This document shows positions 7,875 through 18,069 of a stretch of DNA of 32,181 bases, piece by piece (position 1 is the first letter of the stretch; each line of letters opens with the position of its first letter). The position numbers were made by a program, and so were the translations under genes. The notes beneath the pieces were generated by a model, which was not told where the DNA came from, made no database searches, and was given only the letters and a program-made list of their open reading frames with translations. The DNA comes from Candidatus Giovannonibacteria bacterium (GTDB lineage Bacteria > Patescibacteriota > Minisyncoccia > JACPKW01 > UBA11713). Location of the stretch: the NCBI GenBank assembly GCA_023266875.1, contig JAHFOJ010000008.1, forward strand, positions 1 to 32,181, given 5' to 3'.

Positions 7875-10277
7875 ATGGATCCAGTTATCCCCGTTATTAC
7901 AGCAATTCTATTAATAATGGTGATTGCCTTGGCGTTTGTTTTTCGCTATAAGCGTGCCCTTGCGCTCGGCCGTTCGCTTGAGCTCGCTCTTTTTTTGGTG
8001 GCGATTCCGGAGAGCGCAGAGGAAGAAACGGAGAATGGGCCCGAGAGACTGAAAAATTTTATAGGTGAGATGGAAAAATTTTTAGCCGGTCTTTCGTCCG
8101 TCGGCGCCAAAGGCTCGAGCGGCACTTCTTCTTTCGCGCTTGAGATTGCCGCCCACAACGACGGGCGGGAAATATTTTTCTACGTAGCATTTCCGCGCTC
8201 GATGTCACAGATGCTTCAAAACCAGCTTGCCGGCTCTTTTCCCGAAGCAAAAATAGAGCGAGTTGAAGATTATAATATTTTCCATCCAGAAGGACCTTAT
8301 GCGGGCGCAGTCTTATCGTTAAGCGAGTCAGATCTTCTTCCAATCAAGACGTACGAAAAAGTTTCCGGAGATCCGGTTGAAACAATCACGTCCGCTTTTT
8401 CTAAGCTTAAGGAATATGGCGAGGGCGCGGCATTGCAGATAATTTTGAGGCCAGCATTGGGAAGTCTCAAATCCCGCGCGCACCATGCCATCGAAAACTT
8501 AAAGAAAGGAAAATCAAGAAAAGAAGTCCTTGAAAAAGGAGAGGCGGCAAAATTTGCGGGGGAACTTTTGGGAACGGGCCAGAAAAAGAAAACGGATGAA
8601 GTAAGTGATATTAAGCCGCAACACGATGAAAATTTGGTGCGTATGATTGAAGAGAAAACGGCTAAAATAATATTCGATTGCAATATTCGCGTTTTGGCTT
8701 CTTCAAGAACAATTGAAGAGACAGATAGGATTTTGCGGGAGCTTGAAGCGTCTTTTTCCCAATTTGAAAATCCCGCCGGAAATTCTTTTTCGGCAAAAAA
8801 ACTTTCAGGCGCGCCGCTTCGCGCGTTTGTAGAAAAATTTGCGTTCCGTCTATTTGATGAAAAAACTGCAATAAAATTAAATACCGAAGAGATAGCGTCG
8901 ATTTATCATTTCCCCTATTCAAAAAAAGCGGCTCCGCAAGTGCGCATGCTAAAGTCGCGCGAAGCGACCCCGCCGGTAAATTTGCCCAAAGAAGGAATTT
9001 TAATCGGAAAGAGCGCTTTTCGCGGGGAAGATAAGGAAGTTAGGATCAAAAAAGACGACCGCCGCAGACATTTCTACGTAATTGGGCAGACCGGCACAGG
9101 AAAATCAGTGTTGCTGCAAAATATGATCGTGCAGGATATTCGGGCGGGCGAAGGGGTTGCCGTGATCGATCCGCACGGGGAGCTTATAGAAAAAATTCTT
9201 GAATTAGTTCCGCAAGAGCGCGCGGAGGATGTGATTTATTTTGATCCGGGGGATGTCGGCTATCCCATGGGATTAAATATGCTCGAATATGATCCGAGAT
9301 TCCCTGAACACAAAACGCTGATAGTGAACGAACTTCTTGATATTTTTAATAAACTTTTCAATATGGCGACCGCGGGCGGCCCGATGTTCGAACAATATTT
9401 CAGAAATGCGACTCTGCTCGTCATGGAGGATCCGGAATCGGGAAATACGCTTTTAGAAATCGAGCGCGTGCTCGCGGATAAAGCATTTCGGGATTATAAG
9501 CTATCTAAATCTAAAAATATCGTTGTTGATACTTTCTGGCGACAGATCGCGGAGAAAGCGGGAGGGGAGGCGAGTTTGCAAAATATGGTTCCATACGTCG
9601 TCTCGAAATTCGATACTTTTCTCGCAAATGACATCATGCGCCCGATTATCGCGCAGGAAAAATCCGCGTTTAATATCCGCGATGTTATGGATGGCAAAAA
9701 AATTCTCCTCCTAAATCTTTCAAAGGGGAGACTTGGCGAACTTAACTCAAGCTTGCTTGGCCTGATCATGGTCGGGAAGATTTTGATGGCGGCTTTGTCC
9801 CGCGTGAATATGCCCGAGGCCGACCGCAAAGATTTCTACTTATATATAGATGAGTTTCAAAATGTGACGACTAAATCCATCGCGACGATTTTATCCGAGG
9901 CAAGGAAATATAAATTGGATTTGATAATTACGCACCAATTTATCGGACAGCTCGAGGAAGATATCCAAAAAGCGGTATTTGGAAACGTCGGTTCAATCGC
10001 TTCTTTCAGGATTGGCTCGGACGACGCGGAATACATGGAGCGTCAATTCGCGCCGACTTTTTCCGCGCATGATTTGTTAAACATCGATAACCGAAACGCG
10101 TACTTAAAACTCTTAGTCGACGGACAGACCTCAAAACCGTTTAATATTAAAACCATAGCTCCCGAAGCCGGCGACCCCAAAATGGCGGAGTATATTAAAC
10201 AACTTTCCCGCTCAAAATACGGCCGCCCCCGCGACGAAGTGGAGGCAGAAATAATTCGCAGACATAAGGGGAATTAA
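7875..10277 (+). CDS. type IV secretion/conjugation-type DNA-transfer ATPase (TraD/VirD4-like) with N-terminal TM
   Basis: Walker A RRHFYVIGQTGTGKSVLLQNMIVQDI, VAVIDPHGELIEKILELVP, FYLYIDEFQNVTTKSIATILSEARKYKLDLIITHQFIGQL. Confidence 0.9.
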   Translation: MDPVIPVITAILLIMVIALAFVFRYKRALALGRSLELALFLVAIPESAEEETENGPERLKNFIGEMEKFLAGLSSVGAKGSSGTSSFALEIAAHNDGREIFFYVAFPRSMSQMLQNQLAGSFPEAKIERVEDYNIFHPEGPYAGAVLSLSESDLLPIKTYEKVSGDPVETITSAFSKLKEYGEGAALQIILRPALGSLKSRAHHAIENLKKGKSRKEVLEKGEAAKFAGELLGTGQKKKTDEVSDIKPQHDENLVRMIEEKTAKIIFDCNIRVLASSRTIEETDRILRELEASFSQFENPAGNSFSAKKLSGAPLRAFVEKFAFRLFDEKTAIKLNTEEIASIYHFPYSKKAAPQVRMLKSREATPPVNLPKEGILIGKSAFRGEDKEVRIKKDDRRRHFYVIGQTGTGKSVLLQNMIVQDIRAGEGVAVIDPHGELIEKILELVPQERAEDVIYFDPGDVGYPMGLNMLEYDPRFPEHKTLIVNELLDIFNKLFNMATAGGPMFEQYFRNATLLVMEDPESGNTLLEIERVLADKAFRDYKLSKSKNIVVDTFWRQIAEKAGGEASLQNMVPYVVSKFDTFLANDIMRPIIAQEKSAFNIRDVMDGKKILLLNLSKGRLGELNSSLLGLIMVGKILMAALSRVNMPEADRKDFYLYIDEFQNVTTKSIATILSEARKYKLDLIITHQFIGQLEEDIQKAVFGNVGSIASFRIGSDDAEYMERQFAPTFSAHDLLNIDNRNAYLKLLVDGQTSKPFNIKTIAPEAGDPKMAEYIKQLSRSKYGRPRDEVEAEIIRRHKGN

Positions 10278-12232
10278 TGCGCGACTCGAATCCAGAATTT
10301 GATTTAGGGGGCACAGCACCAAACGTTCAAAGCGTTCAAAAAGGAACGAGTGAAGGGGTAGAGACAAATCCTGATAAACCTACCCTGCGCGATTTTTCTA
10401 AAGAATTTTCTCAAGCCGATAGAGATAAAGCGGCAGAAGAAATATGGGCAACCCGCAAAGAATATTTTGGGAAAAAGCGCGAAAATACTCAGGATATAAA
10501 GAGATTAACAAAAGAAGGCCTAAATAAAGAAAAGTCCGCCGAAGAGATTACTAAAGAAATTGAAGGGTTAGAAAACTCTATTGTGGCAAGTAAACAGAAC
10601 AAGATTTTGGAACTTTTCAGCTATTTCAAGATCCGGAAAATGGAAGAGAATCTCGGTATTAAAAGAGGAGCTCGGGCGCAAATGGAAAGAGATTACGGTT
10701 CAATCAGAGATATTCTGGAAAATTTAAATGAAAGTGTAAGAGATAAAACTAAATTATCAGAAGCAAAGGGAGTACTTGATAATTTTTACGCAGGCCAAGA
10801 GGGGAAATGGAGTCAACATCAGGAAGAATTAAAAGATCGAGATGTTAAGAATATTGCAAATAAATATGATGTCACTTTTATTCATGGTATTCATCCAAAT
10901 TTTATTCCAGGCGATAACTCCATGCTAGAAGACTGGGTTGACTGGAAGATTAAACTTAAAATTCTAACAACATTTGAACCAACTATTTCAACTTCGACTA
11001 TTAAAAAAGGAGATGATTGGAGAAGAATGTGGTCACGGATGGGAGTGGTTTTGAGCGGAGGATCTGTCGAGAGTGCTTCTTTCGGAGATCAGGGCAGTAG
11101 AGCCAGAGGAATTAAAGAGCGAGCCTTAAACCGTCAGACCGGTTCAATCCAAGAGCAGATAGGTAAAGCTATTACAACTGAAAAAGATCCAGATCAGCTT
11201 GGCTATAATGAACTCGTAGTAAAAAACCCAGAAATAAGTGGTTTTTATGTTTGTTTGGAAGACACAGTCCTTAAAGGGAAGGTTATCGACGACGCTAAGT
11301 TAGCGTCCGGGTATCTTATTAAGAATGATCTTGTCCCGCACGAAGAGATTGCCAAAACAGCAAAAGAAATGGATCTAAATCTGTATGCAATTAAAGACGG
11401 AGTAGTTTACGAAGCGGAATTTGATGAAAATTCTAAAACTATAGTTCCAATGACCAAAATTGAAAGTGATAGAGTTTTATCAGAAAGGTATGAGGTCGGA
11501 GAAAATAGGAGGAATGCAGCGCTGCAAGAAATTTTTGAGGATTCTCCATTTAAGATTAAGTCCCCAGAATTAAGCTATGTAGATTCTTCTGGGTATGGGA
11601 GGCAATCATATATAAGTTTGGTTGGAGAAAAAAACAAAAATCTTCCAGGAATAAAATCGGAATTTCAGGACGATGCGTACGGTTTAGTAATTGATTCAAA
11701 GGAACAAATCAAAGTCATTGAGGAAATTCCAATTGTAGGTCAGAAACTTAGAATATTTGAGCAAAAAGGAAAACTTTGTATGGAACGGATAAATACTCAT
11801 GGAAATACAAAGAACGCAATGGGAATTGAAAGAGGTGATCTTAATTTTCCTGATAGATATATCAATCTTGGCCATGGAGGCGCACATGATCTAAAAAGAA
11901 AAATAAATTCAGTTGAAGATTACCTTCGGGGTATGGGCGATTCCATCACGGATGTTAAACAGAAAATAGAAAAATTTGATGAGGAAAAACAAAATTGGGA
12001 CGAATTCAATCGCAACCAAATGGACAGGACACTAGATAATTGGATAAAAGATTTGGCATTTCATCTTTTCGGTTTTGCGGAACAAGCTAAAAAATTTGGA
12101 AATTTTGAAACACAAAAGAGAGCTGAAAAAATAGCTTCACAAGTGGTGGATAAAGAATACTATGAAGATGTCTTAAGGCGAAGGCTAGATAAAGAAGGGA
12201 GATTGAAAATTACAGAGGAAGACTTAAATTAA
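10277..12232 (+). CDS. large uncharacterised protein, translationally coupled to the ATPase
   Basis: 651 aa ORF; start overlaps upstream stop as taATG. Block FIHGIHPNFIPGDNSMLEDWVDWKIKLKILTTFEPTISTSTI and YNELVVKNPEISGFYVCLED. Confidence 0.8.
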   Translation: MRDSNPEFDLGGTAPNVQSVQKGTSEGVETNPDKPTLRDFSKEFSQADRDKAAEEIWATRKEYFGKKRENTQDIKRLTKEGLNKEKSAEEITKEIEGLENSIVASKQNKILELFSYFKIRKMEENLGIKRGARAQMERDYGSIRDILENLNESVRDKTKLSEAKGVLDNFYAGQEGKWSQHQEELKDRDVKNIANKYDVTFIHGIHPNFIPGDNSMLEDWVDWKIKLKILTTFEPTISTSTIKKGDDWRRMWSRMGVVLSGGSVESASFGDQGSRARGIKERALNRQTGSIQEQIGKAITTEKDPDQLGYNELVVKNPEISGFYVCLEDTVLKGKVIDDAKLASGYLIKNDLVPHEEIAKTAKEMDLNLYAIKDGVVYEAEFDENSKTIVPMTKIESDRVLSERYEVGENRRNAALQEIFEDSPFKIKSPELSYVDSSGYGRQSYISLVGEKNKNLPGIKSEFQDDAYGLVIDSKEQIKVIEEIPIVGQKLRIFEQKGKLCMERINTHGNTKNAMGIERGDLNFPDRYINLGHGGAHDLKRKINSVEDYLRGMGDSITDVKQKIEKFDEEKQNWDEFNRNQMDRTLDNWIKDLAFHLFGFAEQAKKFGNFETQKRAEKIASQVVDKEYYEDVLRRRLDKEGRLKITEEDLN

Positions 12233-12246
12233 AAATATAAACTCCA

Positions 12247-12277
12247 TCCGACACTCGGTGTCGGACATTTGAGTTTT
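12247..12277 (+). terminator. rho-independent terminator
   Basis: tccgacac-tcg-gtgtcgga, outer aaactc/gagttt pairing, followed by ttttt. Confidence 0.8.
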
Positions 12278-12302
12278 TGATATGAATCTTGTTTGGAGCG
12301 GG

Positions 12303-12330
12303 TTGAATTTTGAAGACGGACGAGTATAAT
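12303..12330 (+). promoter_or_regulatory. sigma70-type promoter for toxin-antitoxin pair
   Basis: TTGAAT (12303-12308), 16-nt spacer, TATAAT (12325-12330), ATG at 12337. Confidence 0.75.
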
Positions 12331-12336
12331 AGGGAT

Positions 12337-12555
12337 ATGCCAGAAGTCACTGTAGAGAAAACTAAGAATTATCTAATTGTAAAGATTCCCCTAAAAGCTA
12401 CTGAAGAAGGGCGGGCGGAGTTTTCGCCACGCGCGCAAAAGATTGTCGATTCCGCAATTCAGGAGGGGATGGAGGATATTGAAGCTGGGCGTGTCTCTGG
12501 ACCATTTCGAAATATGAAAGAGTTCAAGAGTTCGCTGAGAAAAGCGAAGCGATAA
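12337..12555 (+). CDS. putative type II antitoxin
   Basis: MPEVTVEKTKNYLIVKIPLKATEEGR... small ORF directly upstream of a RelE/ParE-like toxin. ATG 12337 preferred over TTG 12310, which lies inside the promoter. Confidence 0.65.
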   Translation: MPEVTVEKTKNYLIVKIPLKATEEGRAEFSPRAQKIVDSAIQEGMEDIEAGRVSGPFRNMKEFKSSLRKAKR

Positions 12556-12556
12556 C

Positions 12557-12802
12557 ATGCAAATAATTTTCTCGAAGAAAGCAACTCGAGATTACGAAAA
12601 TTTAACTTTGGAATTAAGGAAAACTGCCGACAAACAGTTTAATTTTTTGCTCAAAAATTTGAAATATGTTTCTTTGCACGCCAAAAAGTATGACGAAGCC
12701 CAAGACATTTGGCAGGCGAGAATAAATAAGGATTGGCGATTCTATTTTCAAATCCGCGGGAATATTTATTATATAGTTACCATTATTAAACATCCCAAAT
12801 AG
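12557..12802 (+). CDS. RelE/ParE-superfamily toxin
   Basis: MQIIFSKKATRDYENLTLELRKTADKQFNFLLKNL...WQARINKDWRFYFQIRGNIYYIVTIIKHPK. Confidence 0.75.
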   Translation: MQIIFSKKATRDYENLTLELRKTADKQFNFLLKNLKYVSLHAKKYDEAQDIWQARINKDWRFYFQIRGNIYYIVTIIKHPK

Positions 12803-12826
12803 CTATTTTCGTGTTCTAATTTAGCT

Positions 12827-13282
12827 ATGCCAAAGAAATCTCAAAATAAAGGTATTTCCATTATATCTTTCCAGGTACTTAAGCATAATTATTGGACGAT
12901 AGCGGATCATCATCGGTTGTATGATGAAGTATACGCTCCGTTGATGGCGAAAGAAATTGGTGTGACATTTTTTAGGAACAAAGATCGTATCCGCGTTGCG
13001 GTGCCGTTTGCGGTTGAAGATTGGTACAAGAATTACAATATGCTCCTCTCCGAGTATCCGGGAGGGATAAGTAAAATGCATAAAGCGTGGTCGGAAATGC
13101 CCAATGGGCCGACGAAGGAATCTCTCGAGCGCAAAATGATTTTAGGCGTTCAAAAATATTTTGTGAGTAAAATGAACATTATAAAAAAACAAGCGAAGGC
13201 GCTGATTGCTTTGGATATGGGAACAAAATCTCTATCTGTCAAACAGGCTCACGCCATTCATGAAAAAATCGGATTGTTGTGA
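12827..13282 (+). CDS. hypothetical protein
   Basis: 151 aa ORF in collinear context. Confidence 0.65.
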   Translation: MPKKSQNKGISIISFQVLKHNYWTIADHHRLYDEVYAPLMAKEIGVTFFRNKDRIRVAVPFAVEDWYKNYNMLLSEYPGGISKMHKAWSEMPNGPTKESLERKMILGVQKYFVSKMNIIKKQAKALIALDMGTKSLSVKQAHAIHEKIGLL

Positions 13283-13308
13283 CCGAGGCACTGTTTAGTT
13301 TTTCTATG

Positions 13309-13336
13309 ACACGGAGGAAAATCCGTGTTTTAATTT
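13309..13336 (+). terminator. terminator hairpin whose U-tract overlaps the next gene's -10-like element
   Basis: acacgga-ggaaaa-tccgtgt followed by tttaattt; TAATTT lies 6 nt before ATG 13343. Confidence 0.6.
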
Positions 13337-13342
13337 AGATAT

Positions 13343-15940
13343 ATGCCAGAAGGCGAAAAACTTGGACAATTTGACTATAACAACCTTGACGAATCGCAGG
13401 TCAGGGCGAAATCTGACGTGGATAATAACGAAAGCAAGCCGGCTAATGAGGCGGCGGAGAAACCATCCGAAGCTGAATTAGCCAAAGAGTTTCGGGGTGA
13501 GGTGGATCCAAAGATAGAAGCACAAGAATATAAGCGCCCGGAACACCAGCAAGACGTTCAGGAATTACTGAAAGCCGAGGCAGGCAAATCTATTTTTGGA
13601 CGCGCCAAGGAAAGGGTTTCTGATTTTTTCAGCGGTGACGGAAAGATGATTGGCGAAGAAAAAGCTTCGGAATTGCTGGCTGAAACCGCAGAAAAACAAT
13701 CACGCTTTTTTAGTGATAAATTTAAAACTCCAGATCTGGATGGGAAAAAGTTTTTATCAGCACTGAAAGCCAAAAAGATTTTTGGCGCCGATTCCTTAAA
13801 ATTTTGGGCTGGATTTGCAACTGGTGGCGCGGTTCGGAAAGTTGCCAAGTGGGGAATAGGGGCATCGGGTGGTTTTTGGGCTGCAGCGGGTATTGGTGCT
13901 TTGGCAGGCGGTTCGACGGAATTTGTTAGGAGTATTATTGCAGAAAAAGAACGATTGAGAGAAAGTCCTTTGACCGCAGATCAAGTATTTGATAAAGCGA
14001 AAGAAATTGGTGTTTCCAACCAAGATATAAAAAAGAAGTTAGACGCAATTTTATCATTGGATGTTTTAGAGACCGGTTACCCTGAATTAGCGAATGTAGA
14101 AACGTTTGACGGCCATAAGAACGAACTATTTCAGGATCTTAGAAAAGAAATAAAAGCAGATTCAATTAATTGGAAAAAAGTAGGACGCGCAACCTTGAAA
14201 GGTTCGATCATCGGCGCATTGGGCGGAACGTTGGGCAGTGTGTTTAGCCACTTTGTTTTTGGCGCCGAGGATGTCAAAGAAATAGCAAAAGCCGCTAGCG
14301 CGGCGGGAGGGGCTCTATCTGAAGAGGCCGGTTCACATATCCAAGATCAAATTTCAGACACATATGTAAAAGCTTATGAAGGAGCATTATCAGAAGGAGT
14401 GGCAAGTTTAGATGCGAAAGATTTTTACGCGATTGCCGACAAGGGCGATAGTCTGACGACCGTGGCTCGCAGTATGATACATGATTATATTTCGCAAAAA
14501 CAGTCGACCGGAGTTGAAATTGCGCTCGACAAAAGCCAGCTTGTATACGCAGAAGACGCGCTGAAAAACGTTTTTGAAGGACGAGCGTTAAATCCAGGAG
14601 ATGAGCTTAGTCTCACAGGAGAACAAATTTATTCAGCGATAGAAAAAGCGCAGCTTCTCACTTCGGCCGGCAAGGAGCATATTAAAGAAGGGTATGTGTC
14701 ACAAATAAGCGATAAAGTTTGGGAAGAAACCACAAATTATGATTCTCCATTTCATAGTGATAATAATTTTTCAGAAGGAATATTGAATAATGCAAGCAAT
14801 GAAGCGGCGGAGGCGGTTATGGATGCCAAAGAAAGCATTGCGGTGGAGCTTGCATATCGGGAAGGATCGGAATTATATAAAGACAAAGTTGCGGTAAAGT
14901 CAGCCGAAAATGCAGCCCAATGGTGGATTGGCGGACTTGTTACAGCTTTCGGCGTAGGTGTTGCATATAAATTCGGGCAGAACCGCGAAAAAGCAAAAAT
15001 AGAGGCAGAGCAGGAAATTGAATTACACGAAGAAGATAATACCAGATCGGCTGAAGATGAAAAATATATTGACCAAGCATTGCCTAAGAGAATTTCTGAT
15101 GAATATCTAGATAAGAATAAAAAAGAAAAATCCAGAGTAAAAAAAGGTAAAAAAGCTAAGGTTAAAACCAATCCAAAATCAACAGAATTGCCAAAGCCAG
15201 ATAAAAAAGAGGATAAGAATGAAATAGAAGCCGCGGCAAGGCCGCCGGAAGAAAAAAAAGAAAGATCAGCCGAATCTGATCCGATATATGAACATTTAAA
15301 AGAAAGAGGGTTAAATATTAAACAGGGATTAATTAAATATTTAGTAGAAACTCCGGGCGGCAAAGAAGAATTTGCCAGTTATAAAGAAATGGCGAAGTGG
15401 TTTAACGGCCTTCCTCAAAATAGGAAGGATTGGCTTTTAGAGCGAGAGCTTAATGAAGATGAAGATCCGCCATTTAAACTATCATTTCCAGACGAGTTAG
15501 AGAAAATTATGAAAGAGAGCAAGTTATCTGGTGAGAGTCTAAAAAAAGCGTTGGAAAATATTGTCAGAAATATGATGGGTGTAAGAGAACGGGTGCCAAA
15601 AACAGAGGAAGAAATTATTCCAGAATTAGAACACAAAACTTCGCTGACAGAATCGCAAAGTCAAGAACTGCTGGATGCCGCCGCTAAAGCACTTTTGGAG
15701 AGGCAACTACAAGATGAAGTAGACGTTCTTAAGGGTTATGAAGATATGGATGATAAAAAATTATATGCCGAGGAAAAACGGCTAGATGAAAAGCTAAAAG
15801 AAGATATTAAACAAGCGGGCGGCGACATAGAGGCGATAGAAGATTTAAAAAGGATACACAAAGAAAGAATTGATACAATATATGAAATTATGGAAGAGCG
15901 AACTTCCAATAATGATCAAGTAGAAAAAAATGCTGCATAA
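13343..15940 (+). CDS. large hypothetical membrane/coiled-coil protein with Gly-rich hydrophobic segments and a LysM-like stretch
   Basis: 865 aa; WAAAGIGALAGGSTEF, GSIIGALGGTLGSVFSHFVFG, WWIGGLVTAFGVGVAYKFG; KGDSLTTVARSMI ... LNPGDELSLTGEQIYSAIEKA. Confidence 0.8.
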   Translation: MPEGEKLGQFDYNNLDESQVRAKSDVDNNESKPANEAAEKPSEAELAKEFRGEVDPKIEAQEYKRPEHQQDVQELLKAEAGKSIFGRAKERVSDFFSGDGKMIGEEKASELLAETAEKQSRFFSDKFKTPDLDGKKFLSALKAKKIFGADSLKFWAGFATGGAVRKVAKWGIGASGGFWAAAGIGALAGGSTEFVRSIIAEKERLRESPLTADQVFDKAKEIGVSNQDIKKKLDAILSLDVLETGYPELANVETFDGHKNELFQDLRKEIKADSINWKKVGRATLKGSIIGALGGTLGSVFSHFVFGAEDVKEIAKAASAAGGALSEEAGSHIQDQISDTYVKAYEGALSEGVASLDAKDFYAIADKGDSLTTVARSMIHDYISQKQSTGVEIALDKSQLVYAEDALKNVFEGRALNPGDELSLTGEQIYSAIEKAQLLTSAGKEHIKEGYVSQISDKVWEETTNYDSPFHSDNNFSEGILNNASNEAAEAVMDAKESIAVELAYREGSELYKDKVAVKSAENAAQWWIGGLVTAFGVGVAYKFGQNREKAKIEAEQEIELHEEDNTRSAEDEKYIDQALPKRISDEYLDKNKKEKSRVKKGKKAKVKTNPKSTELPKPDKKEDKNEIEAAARPPEEKKERSAESDPIYEHLKERGLNIKQGLIKYLVETPGGKEEFASYKEMAKWFNGLPQNRKDWLLERELNEDEDPPFKLSFPDELEKIMKESKLSGESLKKALENIVRNMMGVRERVPKTEEEIIPELEHKTSLTESQSQELLDAAAKALLERQLQDEVDVLKGYEDMDDKKLYAEEKRLDEKLKEDIKQAGGDIEAIEDLKRIHKERIDTIYEIMEERTSNNDQVEKNAA

Positions 15941-16226
15941 TAAAAACCAACTTATTGAGGCGCTTAATTTAGAAAAACTTTCCGAGTCTGATCGGGAGGA
16001 AATTTTGGCGAAAGTAGACAAGCGGCTCGAGGAGGTTTTGGCGGCCGTTTTGGTGGCGAATATTTCCGACGAGGAAGCCAAGAAAATACACGATGTAATG
16101 AAGGAAAAAGGCGATCTCGAAGAGGTTGTCGCTCAAATTGCGTCAAGAGTCCCGGGTTTGTCGGTCAAAATTGAGCAAGCAATAACTCGAGAAATTTTAA
16201 TTATTAAAACTGCGCTTGGATTATAG
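15930..16226 (+). CDS. small helical protein (DUF5663-like)
   Basis: MLHNKNQLIEALNLEKLSESDREEILAKVDKRLEEVLAAVLVANISDEEAKK...; overlaps preceding ORF by 11 bp. Confidence 0.7.
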   Translation: MLHNKNQLIEALNLEKLSESDREEILAKVDKRLEEVLAAVLVANISDEEAKKIHDVMKEKGDLEEVVAQIASRVPGLSVKIEQAITREILIIKTALGL

Positions 16227-16239
16227 TTGGGCCATTATT

Positions 16240-16267
16240 TTGAAGATTTATAGATTGGTTCTAGAAT
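16240..16267 (+). promoter_or_regulatory. sigma70-type promoter for dnaG-rpoD
   Basis: TTGAAG (16240-16245), 16-nt spacer, TAGAAT (16262-16267), ATG at 16273. Confidence 0.65.
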
Positions 16268-16272
16268 GAGGC

Positions 16273-18069
16273 ATGGCCTCTCCGGTTGAAGAAATTAAAT
16301 CGCGCCTCTCCGTTCAAGATGTGGTGGGCTCTTATGTCCGGCTTATTAAAGCCGGCGCGAATTTTAAGGCGAATTGCCCATTTCATAATGAAAAAACACC
16401 GTCATTTTTTGTCTCGCCCGCACGGGAAACTTGGCATTGTTTTGGCTGCAACGCTGGCGGCGATATTTTTGAATTTGTAAAGCAGATGGAAGGCGTGGAA
16501 TTTCCGGAAGCTCTCGAAATCTTAGCCTCTCGCGCCGGAATAGTTTTGAAACGTGAGAATCCGAATCTAACATCAGAACGCAAGCGACTGTTTGATCTTA
16601 TAGAGGAAGCGACGAAATATTTTGAGGGCGAGCTTAAGGGGCGCTCTGATGCCGAAGCATATCTCGAAGCGCGCGGCGTCAAAGACGAAACGTTGAAATC
16701 TTTTCGAATCGGATATGCAAAGTACGGATGGGACGGTTTATTCAATCACTTATCGTCGAAAAGTTTTAAGCCTGAAGAAATGGAAAAGGCGGGACTTATT
16801 TTAAAAAGCCCGAATCCTAACGCGAGAACGAAATTTTACGACCGATTCCGCGCAAGAATTATTTTCCCGATTGCTGAATCATCTGGGAAGATAGTCGGTT
16901 TTTCAGGAAGAATTTTTGAGCCCGCAGTTCCGGCGGCAGATATTGGCAAGATGGGCGGGAAATATATTAATTCTCCGCAGACGGCGCTTTTCGACAAGTC
17001 ACGCGTATTATATCTTTGGGATCGGGCAAAAAATGACGTACGGCGCGAAAATGTTTGTATCTTAGTCGAAGGGCAAATGGACGCGCTAATGTCGCATCAG
17101 GCCGGAGTGAAAAACGTGGTTGCGGTTTCCGGCACCGCGCTTACGCGCGAACATTTAGGCATGATCAAACGACTTTCATCTAGATTATTTTTATCTTTTG
17201 ATGCCGATCTCGCCGGTGAATCCGCAACTCGCCGTTCAGTGGATCTTGCCCTAGCTTCCGGGCTTGATGTTTCGATAATTAATTCGATTGGCGCTAAAGA
17301 CCCCGCGGATCTGATTAAAAAAAATCCAAACGCGTGGCAAGACGCGGTTAAGGGCGCGCATCCGGTTATAGAATTTTTTCTTGAAAATCTAAAGTTAAAG
17401 AGCGGCGGGGATTTGCATAAGCTGCGCCAAAACGCCAATACGCAGGTTTTGCCTTATGTAGCACTGATTACAAATGAGATAGAAAGAGCCCATTGGGTGC
17501 TTGAGGTGTCGCGGTCGCTCGCGCTTCGGGAAGAGCCTGTTTGGGAAGAGGTAAAAAAACTTATTACCGCAAGAAAGCCCGAGCGATATGTGGCAAATTT
17601 AGAGCGAAATATTCCTAGCGGCGCATCATCGAGAACGCGGCTTGACTTAATAGAGGAGCGCTTGATTGGTATCGCGGCTTGGAAGAGCGGGATTTTTTTA
17701 GACGAGCTTAAGAAGTGTGACAAAATCAATTTTGCCGAGGATCGCCAAATTCTATTTGAATATGTTATAAGTAATAAAGTCGCTCAAGCTCCCAACGAAG
17801 TTAAAGCTTCTGTAGAGCGTGTGGCATTGGAAGCGGAGCTTTCGTATGGAGAAATAGATAGCAAGAAAGATATTGGTCAGAGCGACAAAAAAGCGAAAGA
17901 AGAATTCGAGCTTTTAGCAAGCGAGCTCCAAAGGGAGCGCGCAAAAGCCCGGCTCGAGATTCTTGCGTCCAAAATTAGAGATGCCGAAGCGACTGGCGAG
18001 AAGAAAAATCTTGAAGTATACCTCGTAGAATTCAAGATGGCTTCCGAATTTCTAAATAAACGTGAATAA
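16273..18069 (+). CDS. dnaG: DNA primase
   Basis: CHC2 zinc finger [35 protein letters not shown]; core [42 protein letters not shown] and LSFDADLAG. Confidence 0.96.
   Translation: MASPVEEIKSRLSVQDVVGSYVRLIKAGANFKANCPFHNEKTPSFFVSPARETWHCFGCNAGGDIFEFVKQMEGVEFPEALEILASRAGIVLKRENPNLTSERKRLFDLIEEATKYFEGELKGRSDAEAYLEARGVKDETLKSFRIGYAKYGWDGLFNHLSSKSFKPEEMEKAGLILKSPNPNARTKFYDRFRARIIFPIAESSGKIVGFSGRIFEPAVPAADIGKMGGKYINSPQTALFDKSRVLYLWDRAKNDVRRENVCILVEGQMDALMSHQAGVKNVVAVSGTALTREHLGMIKRLSSRLFLSFDADLAGESATRRSVDLALASGLDVSIINSIGAKDPADLIKKNPNAWQDAVKGAHPVIEFFLENLKLKSGGDLHKLRQNANTQVLPYVALITNEIERAHWVLEVSRSLALREEPVWEEVKKLITARKPERYVANLERNIPSGASSRTRLDLIEERLIGIAAWKSGIFLDELKKCDKINFAEDRQILFEYVISNKVAQAPNEVKASVERVALEAELSYGEIDSKKDIGQSDKKAKEEFELLASELQRERAKARLEILASKIRDAEATGEKKNLEVYLVEFKMASEFLNKRE

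Noticed and set aside
12310-12336. N-terminal extension of the antitoxin from a TTG start
   Set aside because: Lies within the TTGAAT-N16-TATAAT promoter; ATG 12337 is better placed.
14752-15363. 203-aa minus-strand ORF
   Set aside because: Antisense shadow of the 865-aa gene; Ser/Phe-rich composition typical of reverse-frame translation.
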